Shown here: positions 1-8,586 of the stretch, in pieces
Numbering within the stretch: the first letter of the stretch is position 1
Layout: every line of letters starts with the position of its first letter
The notes under the pieces: generated by a model
Database searches by the model: none
What the model saw: the letters and a program-made list of their open reading frames with translations, nothing else
What the model was told of the DNA's origin: nothing
Position numbers and translations under genes: made by a program
Assembly: GCF_041154745.1 (NCBI RefSeq)
Contig: NZ_AP031573.1
Span: forward strand, 1,116,001 to 1,180,000
DNA length: 64,000 bases
Reading direction: 5' to 3'
From: Flavobacterium sp. CFS9
GTDB lineage: Bacteria > Bacteroidota > Bacteroidia > Flavobacteriales > Flavobacteriaceae

Positions 1-985
1 TCGGTTTCCAAAGTGGGCGGCTTTCGATATTTTCTTTTTCAAAAGCTAATCTTAAAGATTCACTACTTATACTATTGCTAAAATCTGGCTCAACCAAGAT
101 TGCATTCAACCAATAATTTGAGAAATAATCTTCATTAAGAACTTCAAAAAGTTCAACATTACGAATGGAATTAAAAATCGTTTTATAGAAATTATGATTA
201 ATTACTTTGGATTCTATATTAGTGTGCAAACTTTTAATCTGTCCTAAACCTATCCCTGCACAAATATTACTCATTCTATAATTATAACCTATTTCGCTAT
301 GTTGATAATGAACTGCATTGTCCCTTGACTGAGTTGCGAAAAAAACTGCTCTCTCTTTTGCCTCTTTAGAACTAGAAATTAATGCCCCGCCACTCGAAGT
401 TGTTATTATTTTATTTCCATTAAAAGATAAGATACCAAAATTACCAAAACTACCGCATTTTTTTCCTTTATAGCAACTCCCTAATGCTTCAGCACTATCC
501 TCAATAACAGGGATTTCATATTTATCAGCAATCGCATGTACTTCATCAACTTTATATGGTACACCATATAAATGGACAGCAATTATTGCCTTTGGTTTTT
601 TACCTTTCTTAATTCTATCTTTTATAGCAATTTCCAGATTTTGTGGACAAATATTCCATGTCTCTGCTTCACTATCTACAAAAATAGGAATTGCACCTTG
701 ATAAAGAACTGGATTTGCGGATGCCGAAAAAGTCATACTTTGACAAATCACTTCATCACCAGCCTTAACTCCAATTAAAATCAATGCCAAATGAATTGCC
801 GAAGTTCCAGAATTTAAAGCTGTTACAAATGATTCTTCTTCATAATATTTTTCAAGTTTACATTCGAATTCTTCTACATTAGGTCCGCCGGTAGTTATCC
901 AGTTTACCTCTAATGCTTTTTGAATATATTCATTTTCAAAGCCATTTTGTTGTGACAATGACAAGTAAATTTTTTTTTTATCCAT
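1..985 (-). CDS. DegT/DnrJ/EryC1/StrS sugar aminotransferase, C-terminus cut by window edge
   Basis: Pyridoxal-phosphate aminotransferase of the family that aminates keto groups of nucleotide-activated 6-deoxy sugars, PglE-like in character. The frame opens with ATG at 983-985 (MDKKKIYLSL) and stays open to base 1, so about 328 residues are visible and the C-terminus lies outside. Visible family features are the cofactor-phosphate loop SGTSAIHLAL (about 59-68), the acidic pair IEDSAEALG (about 161-169) and the Schiff-base lysine K192 in SFNGNKIITT. Its start overlaps the stop of the upstream cupin gene by 8 bases, so the two are co-translated or at least co-transcribed. Together they suggest synthesis of an amino-dideoxy sugar; the exact substrate cannot be told from sequence. 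Confidence 0.88.
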   Translation of the reverse strand, partial: MDKKKIYLSLSQQNGFENEYIQKALEVNWITTGGPNVEEFECKLEKYYEEESFVTALNSGTSAIHLALILIGVKAGDEVICQSMTFSASANPVLYQGAIPIFVDSEAETWNICPQNLEIAIKDRIKKGKKPKAIIAVHLYGVPYKVDEVHAIADKYEIPVIEDSAEALGSCYKGKKCGSFGNFGILSFNGNKIITTSSGGALISSSKEAKERAVFFATQSRDNAVHYQHSEIGYNYRMSNICAGIGLGQIKSLHTNIESKVINHNFYKTIFNSIRNVELFEVLNEDYFSNYWLNAILVEPDFSNSISSESLRLAFEKENIESRPLWKP

Positions 986-1403
986 TTAAAGACCAATAAT
1001 CTGAAGGATAACGACTATCATCTTCACTTACATTCGCTAATGGCAAAGTAGAAAATGAAATCAATTTTGAATTTACTTCTAAAGATTCAATAGCATTTGC
1101 ATAACCTGGAGGGATATGAACAATTTTACTATCCGATTCTGAAACTAAAATTGTCTCAACAATTAATTTTTTTGAAGGATTTTCCCAATTATCTACTTTA
1201 ACAAAGTGAATTTTAAAAGATCCACTCAAACAATAAAAATTTTTAGCGTCTAATTTATGCCCCTGCCAAGCACGGATCGGGTTTTCCGGAGTATTACTAA
1301 TAATATAAAAACGCGCTATATCGCTAAAGGAAAAATCATTTACGTATGAAATGATTCCACGATAATCTGAAAAATTCGCTCCTTGAATAATTTTAGGTAT
1401 CAT
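978..1403 (-). CDS. RmlC/WxcM-like cupin, sugar isomerase or epimerase
   Basis: Small single-domain cupin of 141 residues, the size of dTDP-sugar 3,4-ketoisomerases (FdtA-like) and shortened RmlC-type epimerases. The jelly-roll core is recognisable from RAWQGHK (about 44-50), LSGSFKIHFVK (about 59-69) and IPPGYANAIE (about 97-106). Located between a WecA-like initiating transferase and a sugar aminotransferase, overlapping both by a few bases. Such a cupin next to an aminotransferase often prepares a keto sugar for amination at C3 or C4. Whether it isomerises or epimerises is not decided by the sequence; RmlB, which would make the usual dTDP-keto-sugar substrate, is encoded elsewhere in the same locus. 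Confidence 0.75.
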   Translation of the reverse strand: MIPKIIQGANFSDYRGIISYVNDFSFSDIARFYIISNTPENPIRAWQGHKLDAKNFYCLSGSFKIHFVKVDNWENPSKKLIVETILVSESDSKIVHIPPGYANAIESLEVNSKLISFSTLPLANVSEDDSRYPSDYWSLNG

Positions 1404-2365
1404 ACATTTAAACTTAAATTGTTTTTATTTAACAAATAAAATTTCAATGAATATATAAATAATAGAGGTATAATTACAACCAAAAACAAGAGAGAATCTT
1501 GAACTTTTTGATATAAACTGATAACTAAAAATGAAACCCCCGATTGTATAATTGCATAAAACAATGATACTAACCTATGTTGTATCTTGCATTCATTACT
1601 TAAAACCTGGTATAAATGTAAGCGATGTGCTTCAAAAATATTCTGTTTCAGATATAAACGATGAATGATTGTACATATAGTATCTACTCCATAGACAGCT
1701 AAAAACAAAAGCCAAATAAGCGAATCTGTAACTAAAATTAATTTTACAACTAAGTAAATTATCCAAAATGCAATAGCAATACTTCCTACATCGCCAGCAA
1801 AACATTTAGCCTTTTTTCTATAATTAAAAAATAAAAAAACTAAGCTTGCAATCATTGCATATTTTATAAATATACCATCAGTAAAAAATTGAATATTTTG
1901 GTTTACATACAATAACACACCCATTACTATCAAAGTATATAGACCTGTAATTCCATTAATTCCATCCATGAAATTATATGCATTTATTAATCCAATAGCC
2001 AAAATATAAGCTATTACTGTTCCCCAGATTGGAACTAATTCAAACAAACCTAAATCATAAAAAACTAAGGAAATCGCTAAAAAATGAATCGATATTCTAA
2101 TCTTATTAGATAAACTTTGAATATCATCCCAAAAACTGACCAAACTAACCAAAGTTATTCCAGTAAAGAAAAAATAATTATTCTGTATATGTTGAATAAA
2201 ATACATTAAGGCCGAAAACCAAAAAATGATACCACCACCTCTTAATGTAATTTCTGTATGTGAACTTCTTTGATTAGGTTTATCAATTATGTTAAAATGA
2301 TCTGCCATTTTAAAATAAAGCAGCATTATAATCATCAAAACAATTCCTAAAGTTAAATATTCCAT
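1400..2365 (-). CDS. WecA/WbpL-type undecaprenyl-phosphate sugar-1-phosphate transferase
   Basis: Integral membrane enzyme of the MraY/WecA family, 321 residues with about ten hydrophobic segments. It transfers a sugar-1-phosphate from a UDP-sugar to undecaprenyl phosphate and so starts the repeat unit on the inner face of the inner membrane. Family signatures are the acidic pair in the early cytoplasmic loop (FWDDIQ, about 98-103), the catalytic Mg-binding segment NAYNFMDGINGITG (about 128-141), FAGDVGS, and the C-terminal loop AHRLHLYQ. The neighbouring SDR gene is WbpV-like. The WbpV/WbpL pairing is a classical route to QuiNAc- or FucNAc-initiated glycans, so that is the best guess for the first sugar. 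Confidence 0.9.
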   Translation of the reverse strand: MEYLTLGIVLMIIMLLYFKMADHFNIIDKPNQRSSHTEITLRGGGIIFWFSALMYFIQHIQNNYFFFTGITLVSLVSFWDDIQSLSNKIRISIHFLAISLVFYDLGLFELVPIWGTVIAYILAIGLINAYNFMDGINGITGLYTLIVMGVLLYVNQNIQFFTDGIFIKYAMIASLVFLFFNYRKKAKCFAGDVGSIAIAFWIIYLVVKLILVTDSLIWLLFLAVYGVDTICTIIHRLYLKQNIFEAHRLHLYQVLSNECKIQHRLVSLFYAIIQSGVSFLVISLYQKVQDSLLFLVVIIPLLFIYSLKFYLLNKNNLSLNV

Positions 2366-2407
2366 TCTTAATTATTATAATCTTTCTTTTTCAATATATT
2401 GTTCTAA

Positions 2408-3298
2408 TTACAGCTTTTCTCTTTTCAAATAATCTAGAACTGGTTCTGGTTTCCAATTTAATAATTCTCTTGCTTTTGAATCATCAAAAGTTAAATCTGA
2501 TGTAATTTTTTTCACTTTCAATGAAGTTATAGGAGCTCTCTCGCCTACTACTATATCTCCAATTTTTCCAATTAATTTAGCAATACCTAAAGGTAAACTA
2601 AAATATCTTTTGTTAGAAATCAAAAAACTTAACTCAAAAAAACTGGGATGAATTCCATCTGTTAGATTATATGTTCCACCAATTGGTGCGACTATTGGTA
2701 TAAAAGAAGCTATATCTTTAGTCAAAACCATACTTTTTTTTGCTTTCCCTCCTGCAATGTTAAAATAATAGCCCTTTTCAATTGCTTTTAGCATAGCTCC
2801 TAAATTCCCGGGAGGTTCTTTAGCAACTAAAAGAGGTAATCTTAAAATTGTACATATAACATTGTTTATGCGACACCATTCTATTATAATTTTCTCAGCC
2901 TCAATCTTACTAACTCCATAAGGATCAACAGCATTTAGAGAATGATTTTCATTTATATTACGACCTGTTTCTTGTCCATAAACAGAAACAGAGCTTATAA
3001 AAACAAATTGCTTTGGCAATCCTTTATTCTCCAAACCTTTTAAGAGATTTGAAGTGCCCGTTACATTAATATCATAAAATTCTTTTTTCTCCTGATCACT
3101 TTTTGGGATACTATGTGCTTTCCCCGCTGAATGAATGACAATGTCAAAATTTTCTTTAAAAACAGGAATTTCTTTTTCCAAAAAATAAGTATAATCTCCT
3201 TTACTTCGGGATAAATCAAAAACTTCATATTCTTTTGAAAGCTTCTCTTTTATAGATCTCCCCAAAAAACCATTCGCCCCTGTCAACAATATCTTCAT
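2408..3298 (-). CDS. NAD-dependent nucleotide-sugar reductase/epimerase, WbpV-like
   Basis: Extended short-chain dehydrogenase of 296 residues. The N-terminal Rossmann motif GANGFLG (about 7-13), the serine region SSVSVYG and the YGVSKIEAEK active-site tyrosine-lysine pair (YxxxK) are all present. Family members next to WecA/WbpL transferases reduce or epimerise UDP-4-keto-6-deoxy-HexNAc, giving UDP-QuiNAc or UDP-FucNAc. The gene lies directly upstream of such a transferase and overlaps the preceding GT2 gene by 4 bases. Function as the donor-sugar maker for the initiating transferase is inferred from that pairing, not proven. Confidence 0.82.
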   Translation of the reverse strand: MKILLTGANGFLGRSIKEKLSKEYEVFDLSRSKGDYTYFLEKEIPVFKENFDIVIHSAGKAHSIPKSDQEKKEFYDINVTGTSNLLKGLENKGLPKQFVFISSVSVYGQETGRNINENHSLNAVDPYGVSKIEAEKIIIEWCRINNVICTILRLPLLVAKEPPGNLGAMLKAIEKGYYFNIAGGKAKKSMVLTKDIASFIPIVAPIGGTYNLTDGIHPSFFELSFLISNKRYFSLPLGIAKLIGKIGDIVVGERAPITSLKVKKITSDLTFDDSKARELLNWKPEPVLDYLKREKL

Positions 3299-4050
3299 AA
3301 CTGTAATCTTTTACGAACTGCATTAAACTCGTGTATAAAAAAATAATATGCACTCCCAATTATATTCAGATTTAGCCACTCCCTGTAAATATGCCAGGTA
3401 TAAGTTACAGCTTTTAGCTTATTAGATGATAATGACGTTGAATGAACTCTATAATGTACAAGTTTCAAATTTATTCCTAATGCAATAGGACCACTTTTTA
3501 AAGCCATAAGCCAGAATAAATAGTCTTCATGCCCTATTTTTTCGAATTTAATTTTTTCTACAACCCTCATGTCCATCATTGAAGTTGACATAGCAATAAC
3601 GTTGCCTTTTAAAAGATCAAAGTAACTTACAGTATCTGGTATTCTATTAACTTCCCCTATTTTTTCATCAACTTCATTAATTCTGTAATATTGAGTAAAA
3701 GATATTGCAGCTTTATTTTGCTCCATAAAATTTAACTGAACTTCCAATTTATTTTCTTCCCATAAATCATCCGAATCAAGAAAAGCAATATATGGAAATT
3801 TAGCTTCTTTTATCCCTCTATTTCTAGATTCAGCAACTCCAGAATTTTTTTCATGAGTGACTAACCTAATTCTGGAATCGATGTTACAATATTCTTTAAT
3901 GATTTGTAAAGAATTATCTGGTGAACAGTCATCAATAATTATTAATTCCCAATTTTTATGAGTTTGATTTAATACCGACTCAATAGATTTTGTTATAAAT
4001 CTTTCTGATTTATAAGATGGCATTATAATAGAAACGTTATTCTCAATCAT
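3295..4050 (-). CDS. Family 2 glycosyltransferase
   Basis: GT-A glycosyltransferase of 251 residues. It begins with the typical SIIMPSYKSERFI strand-loop, has the nucleotide-binding IIDDCSPDNS (about 37-46) and the metal-binding LDSDD (about 91-95). Cytosolic or membrane-peripheral; adds one sugar of the repeat unit on the undecaprenyl carrier. It ends one base before the next gene upstream begins to be read and overlaps the SDR gene downstream by 4 bases. Donor and acceptor cannot be predicted from the sequence. Confidence 0.88.
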   Translation of the reverse strand: MIENNVSIIMPSYKSERFITKSIESVLNQTHKNWELIIIDDCSPDNSLQIIKEYCNIDSRIRLVTHEKNSGVAESRNRGIKEAKFPYIAFLDSDDLWEENKLEVQLNFMEQNKAAISFTQYYRINEVDEKIGEVNRIPDTVSYFDLLKGNVIAMSTSMMDMRVVEKIKFEKIGHEDYLFWLMALKSGPIALGINLKLVHYRVHSTSLSSNKLKAVTYTWHIYREWLNLNIIGSAYYFFIHEFNAVRKRLQL

Positions 4051-5106
4051 TTATAATAACTTTTTGTACAAAGAGTAATAATTTTTTGCCATTATTTCAT
4101 CAGAATATTTTTGATGATACTTATAATATGCATTTTCTATAAAGTTTTCTCGACGATCAGATTCTTTTAATTTTAAAATTTCTTTACAAAAATCATTAGT
4201 ATCGTCTAATATAAATTTAGGGACTTCTTCATCTGTAAAAAGCTCATTAAACGTAGGAATATTGCTTGTTAGACATAAAGTCTTGCATGATATCGCTTCA
4301 ATTAAAGCAATTGGCAATCCTTCACTTCTTGATGGCATCACATAAACATCATAAAACTGAAAAAATGATCCTATGTTTTTTTTAAACCCTAAAAAGAAAA
4401 CTTGATTATGAACATTTAATTCTCTAGCCAATAATTTTAAATTTTCGACTTCTGGACCATCACCTATAATTATAAAACAAAAATCCTTTAAAGTTTGAAG
4501 GCCTTTGATGACAGTATCTAAACCTTTAATTTTAGAAACCACTGCATGAGTCCCCATAACAAATGAAAACTTTCCTCTAATTTCCATCATTAATTCCTTA
4601 TCTATATCCGATATCGAATTTGTTTGAATTTTTTTTCTTCCATTATTAACAACCTCAACTCTGGTCTTAATCTTATTCGAATAATATTGTTTTGCAATAT
4701 CAGTAAGAACAACTACAGTATTTTGAGAATTTAAAACTAAATACCAAATTTTTGAAAAAATAGAAGCAAAAACAGCATTAAACTGATTTCTAAAATCTTT
4801 ATAAATAAAACTATGAATTGTAGTTATTAATTTTGTTTTATTATTAAACTTTCTTCCATGTAAATATGTATAAATATTTGGCCTTAAACCACTTGAATGA
4901 ATAATATCATAATCATTTACGGGAAGTAGCTCGAAAAAACCTAATCTTGTTGTTTTTTCTTCAAAAGTCAAAGCTATTTCTTCATCAAAATAATATATAT
5001 CAATTTCAATTTTACTGTCTATTAATTTCAGTTGAGGCATTAAATCTTGAAAAAGAGTAATGGAACTTTTATTGTCAAGCCTGGGAAACAGGTAAGCAAT
5101 TTTCAT
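4051..5106 (-). CDS. Family 4 glycosyltransferase
   Basis: GT-B glycosyltransferase of 351 residues, beginning MKIAYLFPRLDN. The C-terminal half holds the donor-binding features of GT4 enzymes: FVMGTHAVVSKIKGLD, IIIGDGPE, and the EX7E motif in SRSEGLPIALIEAISC (about 260-275) with both glutamates intact. It abuts the GT2 gene with no spacer. It probably forms a linkage with retention of anomeric configuration, as is usual in this family; the sugar is unknown. Confidence 0.88.
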   Translation of the reverse strand: MKIAYLFPRLDNKSSITLFQDLMPQLKLIDSKIEIDIYYFDEEIALTFEEKTTRLGFFELLPVNDYDIIHSSGLRPNIYTYLHGRKFNNKTKLITTIHSFIYKDFRNQFNAVFASIFSKIWYLVLNSQNTVVVLTDIAKQYYSNKIKTRVEVVNNGRKKIQTNSISDIDKELMMEIRGKFSFVMGTHAVVSKIKGLDTVIKGLQTLKDFCFIIIGDGPEVENLKLLARELNVHNQVFFLGFKKNIGSFFQFYDVYVMPSRSEGLPIALIEAISCKTLCLTSNIPTFNELFTDEEVPKFILDDTNDFCKEILKLKESDRRENFIENAYYKYHQKYSDEIMAKNYYSLYKKLL

Positions 5107-5154
5107 AATTTAAATTTATAAAACAATTAATAATCAACCATTTAAACAAAAACA

Positions 5155-6393
5155 TTAAATGAGACTATATGAAGAATCCGAATCACTAATTGAACTTTTG
5201 AATTTTAGATAAAAAAAACCAAATATTACATAATAAGTCCATGCTGTCCAAATTATTGCATTATTAGTAAAAGAAATTAAAAATAAAATTACGAGATACC
5301 AATTAATTACCGCTTTATTTCTAATTCTCACTTTTTTACTTATAAAAAAAATAAAGGTTAGAAATAAAATAGTAAAAATTACTCCTAAGTTTACTGGCAG
5401 AAGCGTAAAAACGTTATCACTTATTGCATTTGTACTTGTTTCCTGAAGTGATACCGGAACACCTATTATATAACAAACTATACTATTATTAATTATTTTC
5501 CAGAAGTAAATAAGTCTCTCTCCTCTTCCACTAGAAATATCATCCTGATCAAATCTATCGAAAAATGATGTATATAATATTTCTATATTAGAAAAATCAA
5601 TTTGGGTAATTGCTAAAGTTACTATAAACAATGTAAAAAAAGATATACTAATTTTATCTATTAATGATCCCTTTTTCAATTTGTTATAAAAAAAACAAAT
5701 CAACGTCAACAATAAAACCACCATTCCTCCTCGCGATATTGTGGGAGCGATGGCTATTATTGATAATAATGTCAAAAAAAAGAATTTAACTACTGACATC
5801 TTTAAATCAGATAAGACAAGAATAGTATAAATAGTTGAAGTAAAAACAGCCTGAACATTTGATCCTCCCATAATACCACCAAATCGACTAAACTCAACAT
5901 AGTCATCAGCCAGCACATCCACATGTTCAATAGCAGGTATACCCACCAAATAAAAAAGAGAGTTAATCGAATGAATGACCAATATTGCTAATAAAAAAAA
6001 TCTTATTTTTTTTTCAGAAATTCTTTTAAAATTCACCCTGTTAAACAGCATTAGAACAACCGGAACGAAAAATATAAATCGATCATTTCCTAACATGTTG
6101 ATCATGTTTTCTTGATAAAACAAAGCTCTGCAGCCTAGCACAAAAAGTAACAGCAATACAATTATGAAATAACTAAGAATCTGATTTCGATTAATTATTT
6201 TTAAATTTTTAATAAAAATAAAAAAAACAAAACCGTATGTTATAATAGTAACAAAGAATGATAGTCCTAAAATTTTTACATTAATAAAGTAATCAAATAT
6301 AGCAGCAATTCCAAAATAAAACAGGACGAGAATTAACAAATCTTGTCCAAATATTAATTCTTTATTTAATTTATCTTTTGAAATATCAAGCAT
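5155..6393 (-). CDS. wzy: Probable Wzy O-antigen/capsule polymerase
   Basis: Polytopic membrane protein of 412 residues with roughly ten to twelve hydrophobic segments, and a large hydrophilic loop in the second half carrying SSGRGERLIYFWKII. Wzy polymerases share this layout (long periplasmic loop, arginine-containing RGERL-type motif) rather than sequence. It is the only polymerase-like membrane protein in a locus that also carries a flippase and Wzz/Wzc-type co-polymerases, which supports the call. It would join repeat units at the periplasmic face of the inner membrane. It overlaps the upstream GT2 gene by 8 bases. Confidence 0.75.
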   Translation of the reverse strand: MLDISKDKLNKELIFGQDLLILVLFYFGIAAIFDYFINVKILGLSFFVTIITYGFVFFIFIKNLKIINRNQILSYFIIVLLLLFVLGCRALFYQENMINMLGNDRFIFFVPVVLMLFNRVNFKRISEKKIRFFLLAILVIHSINSLFYLVGIPAIEHVDVLADDYVEFSRFGGIMGGSNVQAVFTSTIYTILVLSDLKMSVVKFFFLTLLSIIAIAPTISRGGMVVLLLTLICFFYNKLKKGSLIDKISISFFTLFIVTLAITQIDFSNIEILYTSFFDRFDQDDISSGRGERLIYFWKIINNSIVCYIIGVPVSLQETSTNAISDNVFTLLPVNLGVIFTILFLTFIFFISKKVRIRNKAVINWYLVILFLISFTNNAIIWTAWTYYVIFGFFYLKFKSSISDSDSSYSLI

Positions 6394-7177
6394 TACTTTT
6401 AAGCTTTGATTTTAAATTCTTGATATAAAATTTAAAAAGTTCTGTATAAACAACTTTTACAAAGCCAAGCATATTGACTCCTTCAAATCCGAAGTTTATT
6501 ACGTACTTTATCAATGCGTAAATAGTTCTGACATGAGCTAAATGAGCATTAGAATTATAGGCAGAATTGGCTGCCATTCTATATTTTATAAGAGGTTCTT
6601 TTATATAAAAAAATGAATAACCATTTTTCATTAATTTCAACCAAAGATAAAAGTCTTCACATGCAATCAAATCAGAATCCTCATTAAAAATTACTAAATC
6701 AGAATATGAAATTAAAGTACTTGAAAGGGGGATTTGGTTTCTTTTAATCAGATCATTAATGTCATCTGTAGCCTTACGATTTGAAATTTTTTCACTAATA
6801 TTCTCACCAAAAAGTAATACATCAGAATAAACTAATTTTTTAGTCTGATCACTTTTGCCGTTTAAGATTGCTACTTGTGTTTCCAATTTATTAGAAAACC
6901 AAATGTCATCGTCATCACAAAATGCAATATAACTACCTGTAGCTTGCTTTAATCCATAATTTCTATTGATCGCAATGATACCATTATTATGATTTTGAAA
7001 ACATTTTATTTTTGCGCTTTTAAAGCTCTCTATATGAGTAAAAAAATCATAAGCAGAAAAATTATCAACGACAATTAATTCAAAATCCTGAAAAGTCTGA
7101 TTTAATATTGAATTTAATGTTTCCGCTAATAAATCTTTTCTATTATAAGTCGTTACGATTACACTAACAAGTGGCAT
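6386..7177 (-). CDS. Family 2 glycosyltransferase
   Basis: GT-A glycosyltransferase of 263 residues. Motifs: SVIVTTYNRKDLL at the start, a nucleotide-binding VDNFSAYDF, and the metal site FCDDDDIW (about 86-93). The second half, with CEDFYLWLKL, resembles the conserved ED-containing acceptor segment of family 2 enzymes. It lies between the SDR gene and wzy, so it most likely contributes one linkage of the same repeat unit. Substrate unknown. Confidence 0.87.
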   Translation of the reverse strand: MPLVSVIVTTYNRKDLLAETLNSILNQTFQDFELIVVDNFSAYDFFTHIESFKSAKIKCFQNHNNGIIAINRNYGLKQATGSYIAFCDDDDIWFSNKLETQVAILNGKSDQTKKLVYSDVLLFGENISEKISNRKATDDINDLIKRNQIPLSSTLISYSDLVIFNEDSDLIACEDFYLWLKLMKNGYSFFYIKEPLIKYRMAANSAYNSNAHLAHVRTIYALIKYVINFGFEGVNMLGFVKVVYTELFKFYIKNLKSKLKSNA

Positions 7178-7186
7178 ATTTATAAT

Positions 7187-8149
7187 TTATTTTTTAAACA
7201 TTGTTTTTTCTAAAAAATCGAAAAGATCATTTATTCCCATCTCTAAGCTCCATTTGGGTTCAAATCCAATTTGGCAAATCAAGCTGTTATCAATTTTATA
7301 TACTCTTTTTTCTGTGATATTATGGTTTGATTTTGCTTTCGTAATAACTAATTCAACATTATAGCGATCCAAATAGATTTTTTTTACTTTTTCAGCGATA
7401 TCCAAAATTGACAACGTTTTTCCAGAACTTAAATTATAAACAAAATGTTGTTTATTACTTGTTTCAACTACAGTCTGCACTCCACTACAAACATCCCAAC
7501 CATGAATAAAATCACGCAGAGGAGAACCATCTGACTGCAATACGATTTCTTTTTTTTTGTATGCCATTTGACATAAATCGTTTATAACCAACCACCAACA
7601 ATTATTTTCTTCAAACAATGGTGCTCCATAACTATTTGAAAGTCTAATTATGCTACAATCTACGGAAGATTTTCGATTGTAATAATCGCAAAGTACTTCC
7701 CCGATTTGATGAGTTAGCCCATAAGGATTTTGAGGTTTTAATGTTTGGTTTTCTAAAACGTGTTCATCTTGTAACGTTCCATAAATTTGTGCTGTAGAAA
7801 AATAAATAAATTTACTAAGACCCTGCTTAGAAAATATTTCCAATATGGACCAGACTGGTGTTATGTTAACTGAACTAACGAAAGTTGGAGATAAGTTAGA
7901 CTGATGATGATCTAAAGAAACAAGATGAATTACTATATCATAATTATCCTTAGCTAATTCTATTAGAAATAATTCATCTCTGACATCTCCAATTACAACT
8001 TTTTCCATCTTTGATACCCAATCCTGATTAGAAGGAATTTTTGAATGACAAAGAGATGTTACAGAATATCCTTCATTAGCAAAATGCAAGCACAGACGCC
8101 CTCCTATATATCCACTCCCGCCAGTAATGAGAATCTTTTTTTTTACCAT
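7187..8149 (-). CDS. NAD-dependent epimerase/dehydratase family protein, candidate CDP-sugar reductase
   Basis: Extended SDR of 320 residues with the Rossmann motif ITGGSGYIGGRL (about 7-18), a serine region STAQIYG and the active-site YGLTHQIGE, in which the usual YxxxK lysine position is occupied by a glutamine-containing stretch (Y-G-L-T-H). Its start overlaps the preceding cupin gene by 7 bases, and that gene is coupled to rfbG and rfbF. The likely job is the final C4 reduction of a CDP-4-keto-6-deoxyhexose. The departure from YxxxK is odd and makes catalysis uncertain; an epimerase-like or non-catalytic role remains possible. Confidence 0.72.
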   Translation of the reverse strand: MVKKKILITGGSGYIGGRLCLHFANEGYSVTSLCHSKIPSNQDWVSKMEKVVIGDVRDELFLIELAKDNYDIVIHLVSLDHHQSNLSPTFVSSVNITPVWSILEIFSKQGLSKFIYFSTAQIYGTLQDEHVLENQTLKPQNPYGLTHQIGEVLCDYYNRKSSVDCSIIRLSNSYGAPLFEENNCWWLVINDLCQMAYKKKEIVLQSDGSPLRDFIHGWDVCSGVQTVVETSNKQHFVYNLSSGKTLSILDIAEKVKKIYLDRYNVELVITKAKSNHNITEKRVYKIDNSLICQIGFEPKWSLEMGINDLFDFLEKTMFKK

Positions 8150-8586
8150 TGATATTTTATATCAGATAAGTTTTCTTTTCTTTCGATTTCATTTGGATCA
8201 TGTTCTATACTAGCTAAATTTAACAGCAAATTATATGATTTTCCTTTTCCACTGAAAGCGACCCAAACACCGGGAGGAATTGTAATTCTCTGGTAATTAT
8301 TATCTCCCAAAGTCACATCGAAAAAACAATTTTTAGTCATACTGTATTCTCTGTCATCGTAAATAACAAAACGAATTTCTCCAATTGGTACCACAAAATT
8401 CAAAGTCATATCAAAATGTTTCTTCCATGGTTTAGTATCTTCACTATTAATTGTAGAAAAATAAGCTTCTCCAAAACCAAAAAAACCAGGATCAGATTTT
8501 TTCATTCCATGAAATACATCACCCTTTGGATGATGTATTTTTTTTAGCGGGGTTAGTAAAACTCCGTCTACAATTATTTTGTCCAT
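8143..8586 (-). CDS. RmlC-like cupin epimerase, CDP-sugar cassette
   Basis: Cupin of 147 residues related to dTDP-4-dehydrorhamnose 3,5-epimerase. Visible features are HPKGDVFHGMKKSD (about 19-32), GEIRFVIYDDRE (about 89-100) and ITIPPGVWVAFSG (about 117-129). The gene overlaps rfbG upstream by 4 bases when measured from its ATG, and the SDR gene downstream. In this setting it should epimerise C3 and/or C5 of CDP-4-keto-6-deoxyglucose. Canonical RmlC is longer (about 180 residues), so this is a shortened relative and its regiochemistry is uncertain. Confidence 0.78.
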   Translation of the reverse strand: MDKIIVDGVLLTPLKKIHHPKGDVFHGMKKSDPGFFGFGEAYFSTINSEDTKPWKKHFDMTLNFVVPIGEIRFVIYDDREYSMTKNCFFDVTLGDNNYQRITIPPGVWVAFSGKGKSYNLLLNLASIEHDPNEIERKENLSDIKYQW

